Source: UBA10649 sp965278945
Lineage (GTDB): Bacteria; Actinomycetota; Actinomycetes; S36-B12
Reading direction: 5' to 3'
DNA length: 64,000 bases
Assembly (NCBI GenBank): GCA_965278945.1
Contig: OZ257128.1
Span: forward strand, 2,914,001-2,978,000
The notes below the pieces were generated by a model, which worked only from the letters and a program-made list of their open reading frames with translations, was not told the origin of the DNA and searched no databases. Shown here in pieces: positions 49,731 through 57,020 of this stretch (the first letter of the stretch is position 1; the number at the start of each line of letters is the position of its first letter). Position numbers and translations under genes: made by a program.

Positions 49731-50150
49731 CTAGGCGATGGGCTTGGGTCCGTACTCGTTGTCGCCCGGCGTTCCTTCCATGACCCAGAAGACGAGCAGC
49801 ACGATGCTGCCGCAAGGCACCAGCATGAGCAGCTGCAGCCATCCGGTCATGCCCCGGTCGTGGAGGCGTCGGCAGCCGACGGCCAGGAGGGGGATGTACA
49901 GGGCAATAACGACGAGAACGAGCAGGATGATGAAGATCACGCCAAGGATGATGAACAGCGTGCCGATGGCCGAGCCGTCGTCGCCGGACGCGGCGCCGCC
50001 GATGAGAAGCAGGATGAGGCCAGGGATGTACGCGATGACCGCGACGATCACCGTGAACAGGTAGAACCACCAGAACTCCGACCGGGTGGCCCGGCCGTCG
50101 AACTTGGACCAGTTACTCAGGCCTGAACGGACGGCCTCGTTGAACGACAT
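49731..50150 (-). CDS. DUF805 membrane protein (copy 2)
   Basis: This 139-residue protein has four hydrophobic segments, DUF805 type: SNWSKFDGRATRSEFWWFYLF at the N-terminus, LAVGCRRLHDRGMTGWLQLL in the middle and WVMEGTPGDNEYGPKP at the end. The ATG at 50150 has AGGAGAGAG upstream; an ATG nine codons earlier would overlap the neighbouring gene. It is the closest relative of copy 3, which lies 23 bases upstream. Confidence 0.85.
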   Translation of the reverse strand: MSFNEAVRSGLSNWSKFDGRATRSEFWWFYLFTVIVAVIAYIPGLILLLIGGAASGDDGSAIGTLFIILGVIFIILLVLVVIALYIPLLAVGCRRLHDRGMTGWLQLLMLVPCGSIVLLVFWVMEGTPGDNEYGPKPIA

Positions 50151-50173
50151 GTGATCTCTCTCCTTGCAGTGGG

Positions 50174-50593
50174 TCAAGCAGCAGGTTGGGGTCCGTACTT
50201 GGTTTCGCCTGGCTCAGACTTCTGGCACCAGAACACGATGAGGATGATGAAGCCGATCAGGCACACGAACGCCAGCAGGTAGCCCCAGATGATCCACAGG
50301 CCCGAGTGACCGGCGTCGTGGAGTCGGCGGGCCATGACGGCCAGGAGTGGCAGCAGCGTGACGAGCCAGAAGATCGAGGACAAGATGCCCGCGCCCTGGA
50401 CGTCGTAGATCTCGTCGTTGATCGTCATCGTCGAACTGCCGAAGGTCAGTCCGGTGATGCTGTCGATCGCGAAGAGGATCAGGCCGACGACAAGGATGAA
50501 CAGGTAGAACCACCAGAACTCAGATCGCGACGCGCGTCCACTGAACGTCACGTACTTGCTGAAGACCGACTTGACCGCTTGCCCTGGACCCAT
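50174..50593 (-). CDS. DUF805 membrane protein (copy 3)
   Basis: This 139-residue DUF805 protein has SKYVTFSGRASRSEFWWFYLFILVVG, LAVMARRLHDAGHSGLWIIWG and FWCQKSEPGETKYGPQP at the C-terminus. GGGGAGG lies before the ATG at 50593. It begins after the rplI terminator hairpin and is followed by copy 2, so the two may form one transcript. The conserved RLHDxGxSG segment is cytoplasmic or interfacial in all three copies. Confidence 0.85.
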   Translation of the reverse strand: MGPGQAVKSVFSKYVTFSGRASRSEFWWFYLFILVVGLILFAIDSITGLTFGSSTMTINDEIYDVQGAGILSSIFWLVTLLPLLAVMARRLHDAGHSGLWIIWGYLLAFVCLIGFIILIVFWCQKSEPGETKYGPQPAA

Positions 50594-50608
50594 GAAGCCT
50601 CCCCAACG

Positions 50609-50644
50609 AAGTTGGGCCGCACTCTAGCGAGTGCGGCCCAACTT
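50609..50644 (-). terminator. Terminator of the rpsF-ssb-rpsR-rplI operon
   Basis: Perfect 16-base arms (50609-50624 and 50629-50644, AAGTTGGGCCGCACTC and its complement) enclose the 4-base loop TAGC, 15 bases after the rplI stop. There is no T-run, as is often the case in Actinobacteria. Confidence 0.85.
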
Positions 50645-50658
50645 GTGGAGTACCTGCG

Positions 50659-51105
50659 TCAGCTGGCGACGACCTCGAGGACCACGGTGGCGGTCACGTC
50701 GGGGTGCACCTCGACCTTGGCGGAGTGCTTGCCCACGGTCTTGATGGGGCTGCCGAGGTCGACCTTGCGCTTGTCGAGCACCGGGCCACCAGCGGCCTTG
50801 ACCGCATCCGCGACATCGGCTGTCGTGATCGAGCCGAAGAGACGACCGGCCTCGCCCGCACGCGCGGGCAGGGTGATCGTCAGCGACTCGAGAGCCTGCT
50901 TGATCTCGTTGGCGTGGCTGAGGTCACGGACCTCGCGCACCTTGCGGGCGCGCTTGATCTGGGTCACCTGCTTCTCGCCGCCGCGGGTCCACGAGATGGC
51001 GAAGCCGCGGGGAAGGAGGAAGTTACGGCCGTAGCCGTCCTTGACCTCCACCACGTCTCCAGCATCGCCGAGGCCGGCGACTTCCTGGGTGAGGATGAGC
51101 TTCAT
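50659..51105 (-). CDS. rplI: Large ribosomal subunit protein bL9
   Basis: This 148-residue ribosomal protein has the N-terminal rRNA-binding domain MKLILTQEVAGLGDAGDVVEVKDGYGRNFLLPRGFA, a central helix and a C-terminal domain (about residues 80-148). Length and sequence are normal. It is the last gene of the rpsF-ssb-rpsR-rplI operon. Confidence 0.97.
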   Translation of the reverse strand: MKLILTQEVAGLGDAGDVVEVKDGYGRNFLLPRGFAISWTRGGEKQVTQIKRARKVREVRDLSHANEIKQALESLTITLPARAGEAGRLFGSITTADVADAVKAAGGPVLDKRKVDLGSPIKTVGKHSAKVEVHPDVTATVVLEVVAS

Positions 51106-51145
51106 GGTTGGTCCTGTTCCTTAGTCCGTTGCGATCCGCGCGGGA

Positions 51146-51418
51146 TCAGCGAGTGGTGGCGGTGTAGGGGAGAAGCGCCATTTCGCGCGCGTTCTTCACG
51201 GCCATCGCGATATCGCGCTGGTGCTGCGTGCAGTTGCCTGTCACGCGGCGGGCGCGGATCTTGCCGCGGTCGGAGATGAACTTGCGGAGCAGGTTCGTGT
51301 CCTTGTAGTCGATCGCCTTCACGCCGTCCTTGCAGAATGCGCAGGCCTTGGCCTTGACGATCTTGTCCTTGCTGTTGCGTGACGACGACTTGCGATCGCC
51401 CTTTGCATCTCGTGCCAT
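51146..51418 (-). CDS. rpsR: Small ribosomal subunit protein bS18
   Basis: This 90-residue protein has KACAFCKDGVKAIDYKDTNLLRKFISDRGKIRARRVTGNCTQHQR. The CAFC pair and the later Cys make it a zinc-binding (C+) form. The ATG at 51418 is the usual start; the open frame reaches 11 codons further upstream. If the genome also has a zinc-free paralogue, this copy would be the one used when zinc is sufficient. It is the third gene of the operon. Confidence 0.96.
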   Translation of the reverse strand: MARDAKGDRKSSSRNSKDKIVKAKACAFCKDGVKAIDYKDTNLLRKFISDRGKIRARRVTGNCTQHQRDIAMAVKNAREMALLPYTATTR

Positions 51419-51472
51419 CTCGTTCGTGCTCCTGTCAGGTGCTTCGTGCACCGAGGCTTGGAATGGGAATCT

Positions 51473-51958
51473 TTAGAAGGGGGGCTCGTCGAAGCCAGCG
51501 CCGCCGGCCGGGCTTGCCGCCCACGGATCGTCGGCGGGACCCGACGAGCCTGCACCGCCGCCGCTGTCGCCGCCGAAGCCACCGCCGGTGCGCTGCACCT
51601 TGTTGACCTTGGCCGTGGCGTAGCGAAGTGCGGGGCCGACATCGTCGACCTCCATCTCCACGACAGTGCGCTTCTCGCCCTCGCGGGTCTCGTAAGAGCG
51701 CTGCTTGAGGCGCCCGGTGGCGATGACTCGCATGCCCTTCTGCAAGGACTCGGCGACGTTCTCGGCGTACTGACGCCAGACGCTGCACCGCATGAAAACG
51801 GTGTCGCCGTCCTTCCACTCGTTCGTGGTCTTGTCCAGCACTCGCGAGCTGGAGGCGATGGTGAACGAGGCGACGGCTGCTCCACTCGGGGTGAACCGGA
51901 GCTCAGGCTCGTTGGTGAGGTTGCCCACCACCGTGACCGTGATATCGCCGGCGGCCAC
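51473..51958 (-). CDS. ssb: Single-stranded DNA-binding protein SSB
   Basis: This 161-residue OB-fold protein covers single-stranded DNA in replication and repair. The OB domain runs from about residue 1 to 110 (DITVTVVGNLTNEPELRFTPSGAAVASFTIA...). A Gly-rich linker and the acidic tip PAGGAGFDEPPF follow, which recruits partner proteins. The GTG at 51958 shares one base with the rpsF stop (TAGTG), so translation is coupled. Upstream open sequence in this frame is antisense or out of frame to rpsF and was rejected. Confidence 0.96.
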   Translation of the reverse strand: MAAGDITVTVVGNLTNEPELRFTPSGAAVASFTIASSSRVLDKTTNEWKDGDTVFMRCSVWRQYAENVAESLQKGMRVIATGRLKQRSYETREGEKRTVVEMEVDDVGPALRYATAKVNKVQRTGGGFGGDSGGGAGSSGPADDPWAASPAGGAGFDEPPF

Positions 51959-52266
51959 TACTCCGCTCCCACCACGACGGGCTCTTCGGCGCGCATGACC
52001 TTGGTGCGCATGACGGCCTCGTTGAGTCCGAGCTGACGATCGAGTTCCTTGACGGAGTCGACGGTCGCCGTGACGTTCAGCAGGGCGTAGATGCCCTCGG
52101 CCTTGTGGTTGATCTCGTAGGCGAGGCGACGACGGCCCCACACATCGATCTGGTGGACGGTGCCACCATCGGCGCGGACGACGTTAAGGAACGCCTCCAG
52201 GCTGGGAGCGATTGTCTTCTCTTCGAGTTCGGGGTCGAGAATGACCATGACCTCATAGCGACGCAT
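51958..52266 (-). CDS. rpsF: Small ribosomal subunit protein bS6
   Basis: This 102-residue ribosomal protein has MRRYEVMVILDPELEEKTI, the VDVWGRRRLAYEINHKAEG-like block (here IDVWGRRRLAYEINHKAEG) and a TVDSVKELDRQLGLNEAVMRTKVMR ending. The ATG at 52266 has AGGAGGTG about 8 bases upstream; a Met two codons earlier is less likely. It is the first gene of the operon. Confidence 0.97.
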   Translation of the reverse strand: MRRYEVMVILDPELEEKTIAPSLEAFLNVVRADGGTVHQIDVWGRRRLAYEINHKAEGIYALLNVTATVDSVKELDRQLGLNEAVMRTKVMRAEEPVVVGAE

Positions 52267-52425
52267 GAACAACCCACCTCCTTCGGACTAAGCGGCCACG
52301 GTCTTTCCGTGGCAGGAGGGTGTTTCGCGTGCGTTCGCAACGGCAGGACCGTCACGAGCGGCCCCAAGGCTACCGCGAGCCCCGCCCATGGACGAAATCC
52401 CGATCCGCCGCGACGCTGCCCCCCT

Positions 52426-52488
52426 CGCCGACCTTGAGGTTGGCGTGGTTCCAGCGCCCCGATTCCCACGCCAACCTCAAGGTCGGCG
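52426..52488. repeat. 23-base perfect inverted repeat between rpsF and xthA
   Basis: Arms 52426-52448 and 52466-52488 are perfectly complementary (core CGCCGACCTTGAGGTTGG, then CGTGG), with a 17-base loop. A pyrimidine/purine flank (CCCCCT and AGGGGG) extends pairing with a small bulge. It sits in the 253-base gap between divergent rpsF and xthA. Confidence 0.8.
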
Positions 52489-52519
52489 GGAGGGGGTGGG
52501 GCGCGGTTAGGGTGAGCGC

Positions 52520-53302
52520 GTGCGGATCGCCACCTGGAACGTCAATTCGGTCAACTCCCGGCTCGAGCGCGTCCTGGCCTGGCTCGAATCGGCCAGCCCG
52601 GATGTCGTGGCCCTGCAGGAGCTCAAGTGCAAGTCCGAGGACTTCCCCTACATGCCCATCCAGGCCCTCGGCTACGAGGCCGTGGCACATGGAGACGGTC
52701 GCTGGAACGGGGTAGCCCTGCTCAGCAGGGTAGGCCTGGATGACGTGACGCTCGGGCTCACCGACCAGCCCGAATACGACAGCGTTCCCGAGACCAGAGC
52801 GGTCGGGGCCACGTGCGGCGGGGTCCGGCTGTGGAGCGTCTACGTTCCCAACGGCCGCGAGCCCGGTCACGAGCACTACGCGTACAAGCTCGACTGGTTC
52901 GGTGCCCTCACCTCAACCGTGGGCGCCGAGCTCGCGGCCGACCCGGATCGCCCGCTCGCCGTGATCGGGGACTTCAATGTCGCTCCCGAGGACACCGACG
53001 TCTGGGACATCGCCGACTTCGCGGGCTCGACCCATGTGACGACGGCCGAGCGCGAGGCCCTCGCCGCGGTCCGGGCCGTCGGGCTTACCGATGTCATGCC
53101 GCGTGCGCTCAAGGGCGCGCCATTCACCTTCTGGGACTACCGCAACGGCAACTTCCACAAGGGACTGGGAATGCGCATCGATCTGGTCTACGGCAACGAG
53201 CCGTTCGTCTCCCGGGTATCGGATGCGTGGATCGATCGCCAGGAGCGCAAGGGCAAGGGGGCGTCCGACCACGCCCCGGTCGTCGTCGACCTCACCCCAT
53301 GA
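52520..53302 (+). CDS. xthA: Exodeoxyribonuclease III
   Basis: This 260-residue AP-endonuclease/3'-5' exonuclease acts in base-excision repair. Motifs are RIATWNVNSVNSRLERVLAWL (Asn), VVALQELKC (Glu metal ligand), RLWSVYVPNG, VIGDFNVAPEDTDVWD and GASDHAPVVVDL (Asp-His). The start is GTG at 52520 after AGGGTGAG. Its stop overlaps the FemX-like gene start (ATGA), so translation is coupled. Confidence 0.95.
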   Translation: MRIATWNVNSVNSRLERVLAWLESASPDVVALQELKCKSEDFPYMPIQALGYEAVAHGDGRWNGVALLSRVGLDDVTLGLTDQPEYDSVPETRAVGATCGGVRLWSVYVPNGREPGHEHYAYKLDWFGALTSTVGAELAADPDRPLAVIGDFNVAPEDTDVWDIADFAGSTHVTTAEREALAAVRAVGLTDVMPRALKGAPFTFWDYRNGNFHKGLGMRIDLVYGNEPFVSRVSDAWIDRQERKGKGASDHAPVVVDLTP

Positions 53303-54462
53303 CCCTTACCGTCCGGGCCATCACGGCCGCGCAGCACGCCGAGTGGATCGCCGGGCGTCCGTCCGTCTCGTTCCTCCAGCTCCCCGAGTGGGGCCAGGTC
53401 AAGCAGGGCTGGCGCAGCGAGTCCGTCGGCTGGTTCGAGGGCTCCCGGCTGGTCGGTGCCGGCCTGATCCTCTACCGGCCGGTCCCGAAGCTTCCGCAGC
53501 GATCACTCGCCTACCTGCCCGAGGGCCCGGACATCGACTGGCTGCGCCGCGAGCATCCGCAGCGGTCCCTCGACGACTGGCTGAAGCCGCTGCTCGCGCA
53601 CTGCCGGTCAGCAGGCGCGTTCCTGGTAAAGATGGGCCCGCCCGTGGCAACCCGGCGATGGAATGCCGACACGATCAAGACGGCGATGGCCGAGTGGAAT
53701 ACCGATGCCCCAGCTGGCGGTCATGCCCCACCGCGCCGGATCAGCGAGGTGCTCGCGGACTGGCATTCGGGGCCGTCCACGAAGATCGTCGAGTACCTGC
53801 GCACCGCGGGCTGGGAACAGGATCCCGGCACTGGCGCGGGGTTCGGCGACGTCCAGCCGCGCTACGTGTTCCAGCTGCCACTCGCCGATCGGTCTCTCGA
53901 CGACGTCTTCGCCGGGTTCAACCAACTGTGGCGGCGGAACATCCGCAAGGCGGAGAAGTCCGGAGTGGTCATCACGCGCGGAGACCGAGCCGATCTCGCC
54001 GCGTTCCACAGCATCTACGTCGAGACCGCGGAGCGCGACCACTTCACCCCGCGCGGGTTGAGCTACTTCGAGCGCATGTGGGACTGCCTCAACGAGCGGC
54101 AGGTGAACCTTCGGCTCTACTGCGCGCACCACGACGGACATCTCGCTGCCGCGACCTTGATGGTCGTCGTCGGAACGCACGCCTGGTACTCCTACGGCGC
54201 GTCGACGACGGCCGACCGGGATGTGCGACCGTCGAACGCGCTGCAATGGCAGATGATCAGCGACGCGCACGAACTCGGCTGCGTCACCTATGACCTTCGA
54301 GGCATTGCCGACACGCTCGATCCGTCGAACCATCTGTTCGGACTCGTGCAGTTCAAGGTGGGCACCGGCGGTGTGGCGCAGGAGTATGCGGGAGAGTGGG
54401 ACTACGTCCTTAGACCGTTGTGGTCCAAGGGTTTTCGGGCTTACCAGTCGCGGCGAGGATGA
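53299..54462 (+). CDS. FemAB/FemX-family peptidoglycan bridge aminoacyltransferase
   Basis: This 387-residue GNAT-fold protein uses an aminoacyl-tRNA to add an amino acid to the lipid II stem peptide, the first step of interpeptide-bridge building. Recognisable FemAB parts are SFLQLPEWGQVKQGW, LPEGPDIDW, YVFQLPLADRSLDDVFAGFNQLWRRNIRKAEKSGVVI and YDLRGIADTLDPSNHLFGLVQFKVGTGG. The amino acid cannot be read. It overlaps xthA and is followed 1 base later by the racemase-like gene, the same order as in Streptomyces. Confidence 0.88.
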   Translation: MTLTVRAITAAQHAEWIAGRPSVSFLQLPEWGQVKQGWRSESVGWFEGSRLVGAGLILYRPVPKLPQRSLAYLPEGPDIDWLRREHPQRSLDDWLKPLLAHCRSAGAFLVKMGPPVATRRWNADTIKTAMAEWNTDAPAGGHAPPRRISEVLADWHSGPSTKIVEYLRTAGWEQDPGTGAGFGDVQPRYVFQLPLADRSLDDVFAGFNQLWRRNIRKAEKSGVVITRGDRADLAAFHSIYVETAERDHFTPRGLSYFERMWDCLNERQVNLRLYCAHHDGHLAAATLMVVVGTHAWYSYGASTTADRDVRPSNALQWQMISDAHELGCVTYDLRGIADTLDPSNHLFGLVQFKVGTGGVAQEYAGEWDYVLRPLWSKGFRAYQSRRG

Positions 54463-54463
54463 C

Positions 54464-55630
54464 ATGGCATTCGCGGTAACGATCGACGGACAGCGATGGC
54501 TCGATCACCAGGACGGCGTCTGCGGCGCGGTCGAGCGGTCGGCGGGATCGCCGATAGTCCCGGTGATCAAGGGCAATGGCTACGGCCTGGGCCAGCGCCT
54601 GCTCGCCGAGCAGGCGGTTCGCATGGGCGCTGATACCGTCGCGGTCGGCACGGTCTTCGAGATCGACGAGGTGGCCGAGTACGGCTCGTTCGACATCATC
54701 GTGCTCGAGCCATTCGAGCCGCGCGACTCGTTCGCGGCCGACGCTTGGTGGCGCCTGGGCAACCGGCTGCATGCCGGCCGCATCATCCGCACCATCGCGT
54801 CACGCGAGGCGCTCCTGGCCCTCGCCGACGGACCGGGCTCGGTGCGCGTGGTGCTCGAGGCGCAGACGTCGATGCACCGCTTCGGCTTCGACGAGGCCGA
54901 GCTGCTGCGCATCCTCGCCGATCCCGACGTGCGCATGGCGTTCGCGCGAGGCAAGGTCCTCGTCGAGGGACTGGCGCTGCACCTGCCCATCGCCCAGCCC
55001 GCCGACGAGGTCGAGCCGCGAGGCTCGACGATGGGCACGCCTCGAGTCCGCGAGGCAGTGCGCTGGGCCGGACTGTGGCAGGGCGAGACCGAGGTATGGG
55101 CCGGGCACAACTCGCCCGCGAGCCGCGTGTGGGTATCGCATCTCGATGACGACGAGCTGCTCACCGTCAGCAGGTCGGTGCCGGACATCGCGTTGCGTGC
55201 GCGCGTCGGCACCCGCCTATGGCTGGGCGAGCGGTCCGCGCTGCATGCTGCCGGCTCTGTGCTCGCCGTTCATCCGGTTCCCGTCGGTACGCACGTGGGC
55301 TACCGCCAGCGCACCGGGCCCAAGGACGGCACGCTGGTCGTCGTCTCCGGCGGCACGTCGCACGGCATCGGCCTGACCGCGCCGACGCCAGCAGCGAGCG
55401 TCCGCCAGCGTGTTGTCACCGCAGGGACCGGCGCGCTCGACGCTGCCGGTCGCGCCCTGTCGCCGTTCCGGTGGGAGGGCAAGCAGCGCTGGTTCGCGGA
55501 GCCGCCGCACCAGCACACCTCAATGGTGTGGCTGCCGAAGGGCTGCGTCATCCCCGCGGTCGGCGATCGCATGCCGGCTGACGTGCGCTTTACGACGTCG
55601 CGCTTTGATGCCGTGCTTGGCCTAGCGTGA
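54464..55630 (+). CDS. Alanine racemase-like PLP protein
   Basis: This 388-residue protein has an N-terminal PLP barrel of alanine-racemase type, with the cofactor Lys36 in PVIKGNGYGLGQRLL. VVLEAQTSMHRFGF follows in the place of the usual LKIDTGMHRLG. The C-terminal part (about 230-388) does not show the usual catalytic-Tyr domain of alanine racemase and looks different. It may be a racemase of another amino acid for the bridge or stem peptide, or a related PLP protein. It follows the FemX-like gene by one base, and a GAGGA site precedes the ATG. Its end overlaps the convergent GT87 gene by 41 bases. Confidence 0.75.
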   Translation: MAFAVTIDGQRWLDHQDGVCGAVERSAGSPIVPVIKGNGYGLGQRLLAEQAVRMGADTVAVGTVFEIDEVAEYGSFDIIVLEPFEPRDSFAADAWWRLGNRLHAGRIIRTIASREALLALADGPGSVRVVLEAQTSMHRFGFDEAELLRILADPDVRMAFARGKVLVEGLALHLPIAQPADEVEPRGSTMGTPRVREAVRWAGLWQGETEVWAGHNSPASRVWVSHLDDDELLTVSRSVPDIALRARVGTRLWLGERSALHAAGSVLAVHPVPVGTHVGYRQRTGPKDGTLVVVSGGTSHGIGLTAPTPAASVRQRVVTAGTGALDAAGRALSPFRWEGKQRWFAEPPHQHTSMVWLPKGCVIPAVGDRMPADVRFTTSRFDAVLGLA

Positions 55631-57020
55631 AACGGTCCGGCGCGTTGTCGTAGGGGCCGCCGCCCGGATCGTCGGCGTCCTCGGCGAAGCCGTCGTTGCG
55701 GATCGGGTCATGCTGCGGTGCGTAGATATCGCGCAGCACCATCACTGCGAAGTAGATGGTGGCCGCGAAGTGGATCAGCGTCGCGAAGGCGTACTGCTGG
55801 CCGGTCAGTCCCTGCTGGTCCTCGATGCCATAGCCGACAAGGAACCACCAGATAGCCGCGAAGTAGATGACCTCGCCGACCTGCCAGATGAGGAAGTCAC
55901 GCCAGCGCGGCCTGGCCATCACCGCAAGCGGCACCAGCCACAGCGAGTACTGCGGTGAGTAGACCTTGTTGGTGAGCACGAACGCCGCGACGATGAGGAA
56001 GAGCACTGCTGCCAGTCGCGGTCGCCGCGGAGCCGACAGCGTGACCCAGCCGATCCCCGCGCACAGCAGTAGGAAGCCCCCGGTAGCCACCATGTTGAGG
56101 TTGTCCGCCGGTATCGACGGCAGCCCGGCCTGCGTCATCGCGAAGTACAGCGAGCCGAAGTCCTCTCCCCGGAAGCCACTGAACCGATAGAAGAACGACC
56201 AGCCCTCCGCGTTCGCCAGGGCCACCGGGATGTTGACAACCAGCCAGGTCAGCACGGTGCCGCCGATCAGGAGCCCGAAGGGCTTCCATCGCGCCGTTCG
56301 CAAGGACAGGACGAGGAACGCACCCAGGAAGAACAGCGGATAGAACTTCGCGGCAACCGCGAGGCCAAGCAGGAGTCCCGCCGCGAACGGATGGTTGCGC
56401 GACCACAGCAGCAGCGCGACCGCGACGAATGCGAGCGGCAGCAGGTCCCAGTTGATCGTCGCGCCGAGGATCACCGTCGGCGCGAGCGCCACCATCGCCG
56501 CGTCCCACGGGCGACGACGCACGGTGAGCGCGGTGGCCACGACGGTGACGGCCAGGGCGACGAACAGCAGCACCACGTTGACGTCGAAGAAGACGACCGC
56601 GCGGTTCACGTCGGCGACGACGCTCCCGATGACGGACGTGATCATCGACGCGACCTGCATGAAGGCGCCGGTGAGGACCGGGTACTCCAGGAACTTCAGG
56701 CTCTCGCCGGTCGGGTTGGGATTCAGGTACGGGATGATCCCGTCGGCGAAGCCCCTGATCGAGTACAGCGGGGAGATGTCGGTGTAGCACAGGTGCTCGT
56801 ACCGGTCCGGGATCGCCCAGTTGTTGCTGCGGCAGGACAGGTCGAGCAGGTAGCCGACGAGGTAGCCGATCGCGGCGAGCACGACGAGAACGCGGACCGG
56901 CTTCCACCAGGTGCCGCCGATTCGTGCGCGCCGACCAACCCGACCGCCGAGCCACCCCACGGTCGATGCGACCACCGGATCCTCCTCGGACGGCAGGATG
57001 ATCGGTGATCGCGGGGTCAC
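55590..57020 (-). CDS. GT87-family membrane mannosyltransferase-like protein
   Basis: This 476-residue polytopic membrane protein has about ten to twelve helices and a large hydrophilic loop after helix one (SCRSNNWAIPDRYEHLCYTDISPLYSIRGFADG). This is typical of GT-C enzymes of the GT87/DUF2029 type, which use polyprenyl-phosphate mannose to extend cell-envelope glycans. The proposed catalytic Asp would lie in the first extracytoplasmic loop. The GTG at 57020 overlaps the PBP stop by 4 bases. The C-terminal tail is acidic and Gly-rich and runs 41 bases into the convergent racemase-like gene. Confidence 0.82.
   Translation of the reverse strand: MTPRSPIILPSEEDPVVASTVGWLGGRVGRRARIGGTWWKPVRVLVVLAAIGYLVGYLLDLSCRSNNWAIPDRYEHLCYTDISPLYSIRGFADGIIPYLNPNPTGESLKFLEYPVLTGAFMQVASMITSVIGSVVADVNRAVVFFDVNVVLLFVALAVTVVATALTVRRRPWDAAMVALAPTVILGATINWDLLPLAFVAVALLLWSRNHPFAAGLLLGLAVAAKFYPLFFLGAFLVLSLRTARWKPFGLLIGGTVLTWLVVNIPVALANAEGWSFFYRFSGFRGEDFGSLYFAMTQAGLPSIPADNLNMVATGGFLLLCAGIGWVTLSAPRRPRLAAVLFLIVAAFVLTNKVYSPQYSLWLVPLAVMARPRWRDFLIWQVGEVIYFAAIWWFLVGYGIEDQQGLTGQQYAFATLIHFAATIYFAVMVLRDIYAPQHDPIRNDGFAEDADDPGGGPYDNAPDRFTLGQARHQSATS

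Noticed and set aside
52426..52488. Inverted repeat as a transcription terminator
   Set aside because: Both neighbouring genes are transcribed away from it, so no transcript is known to end here.
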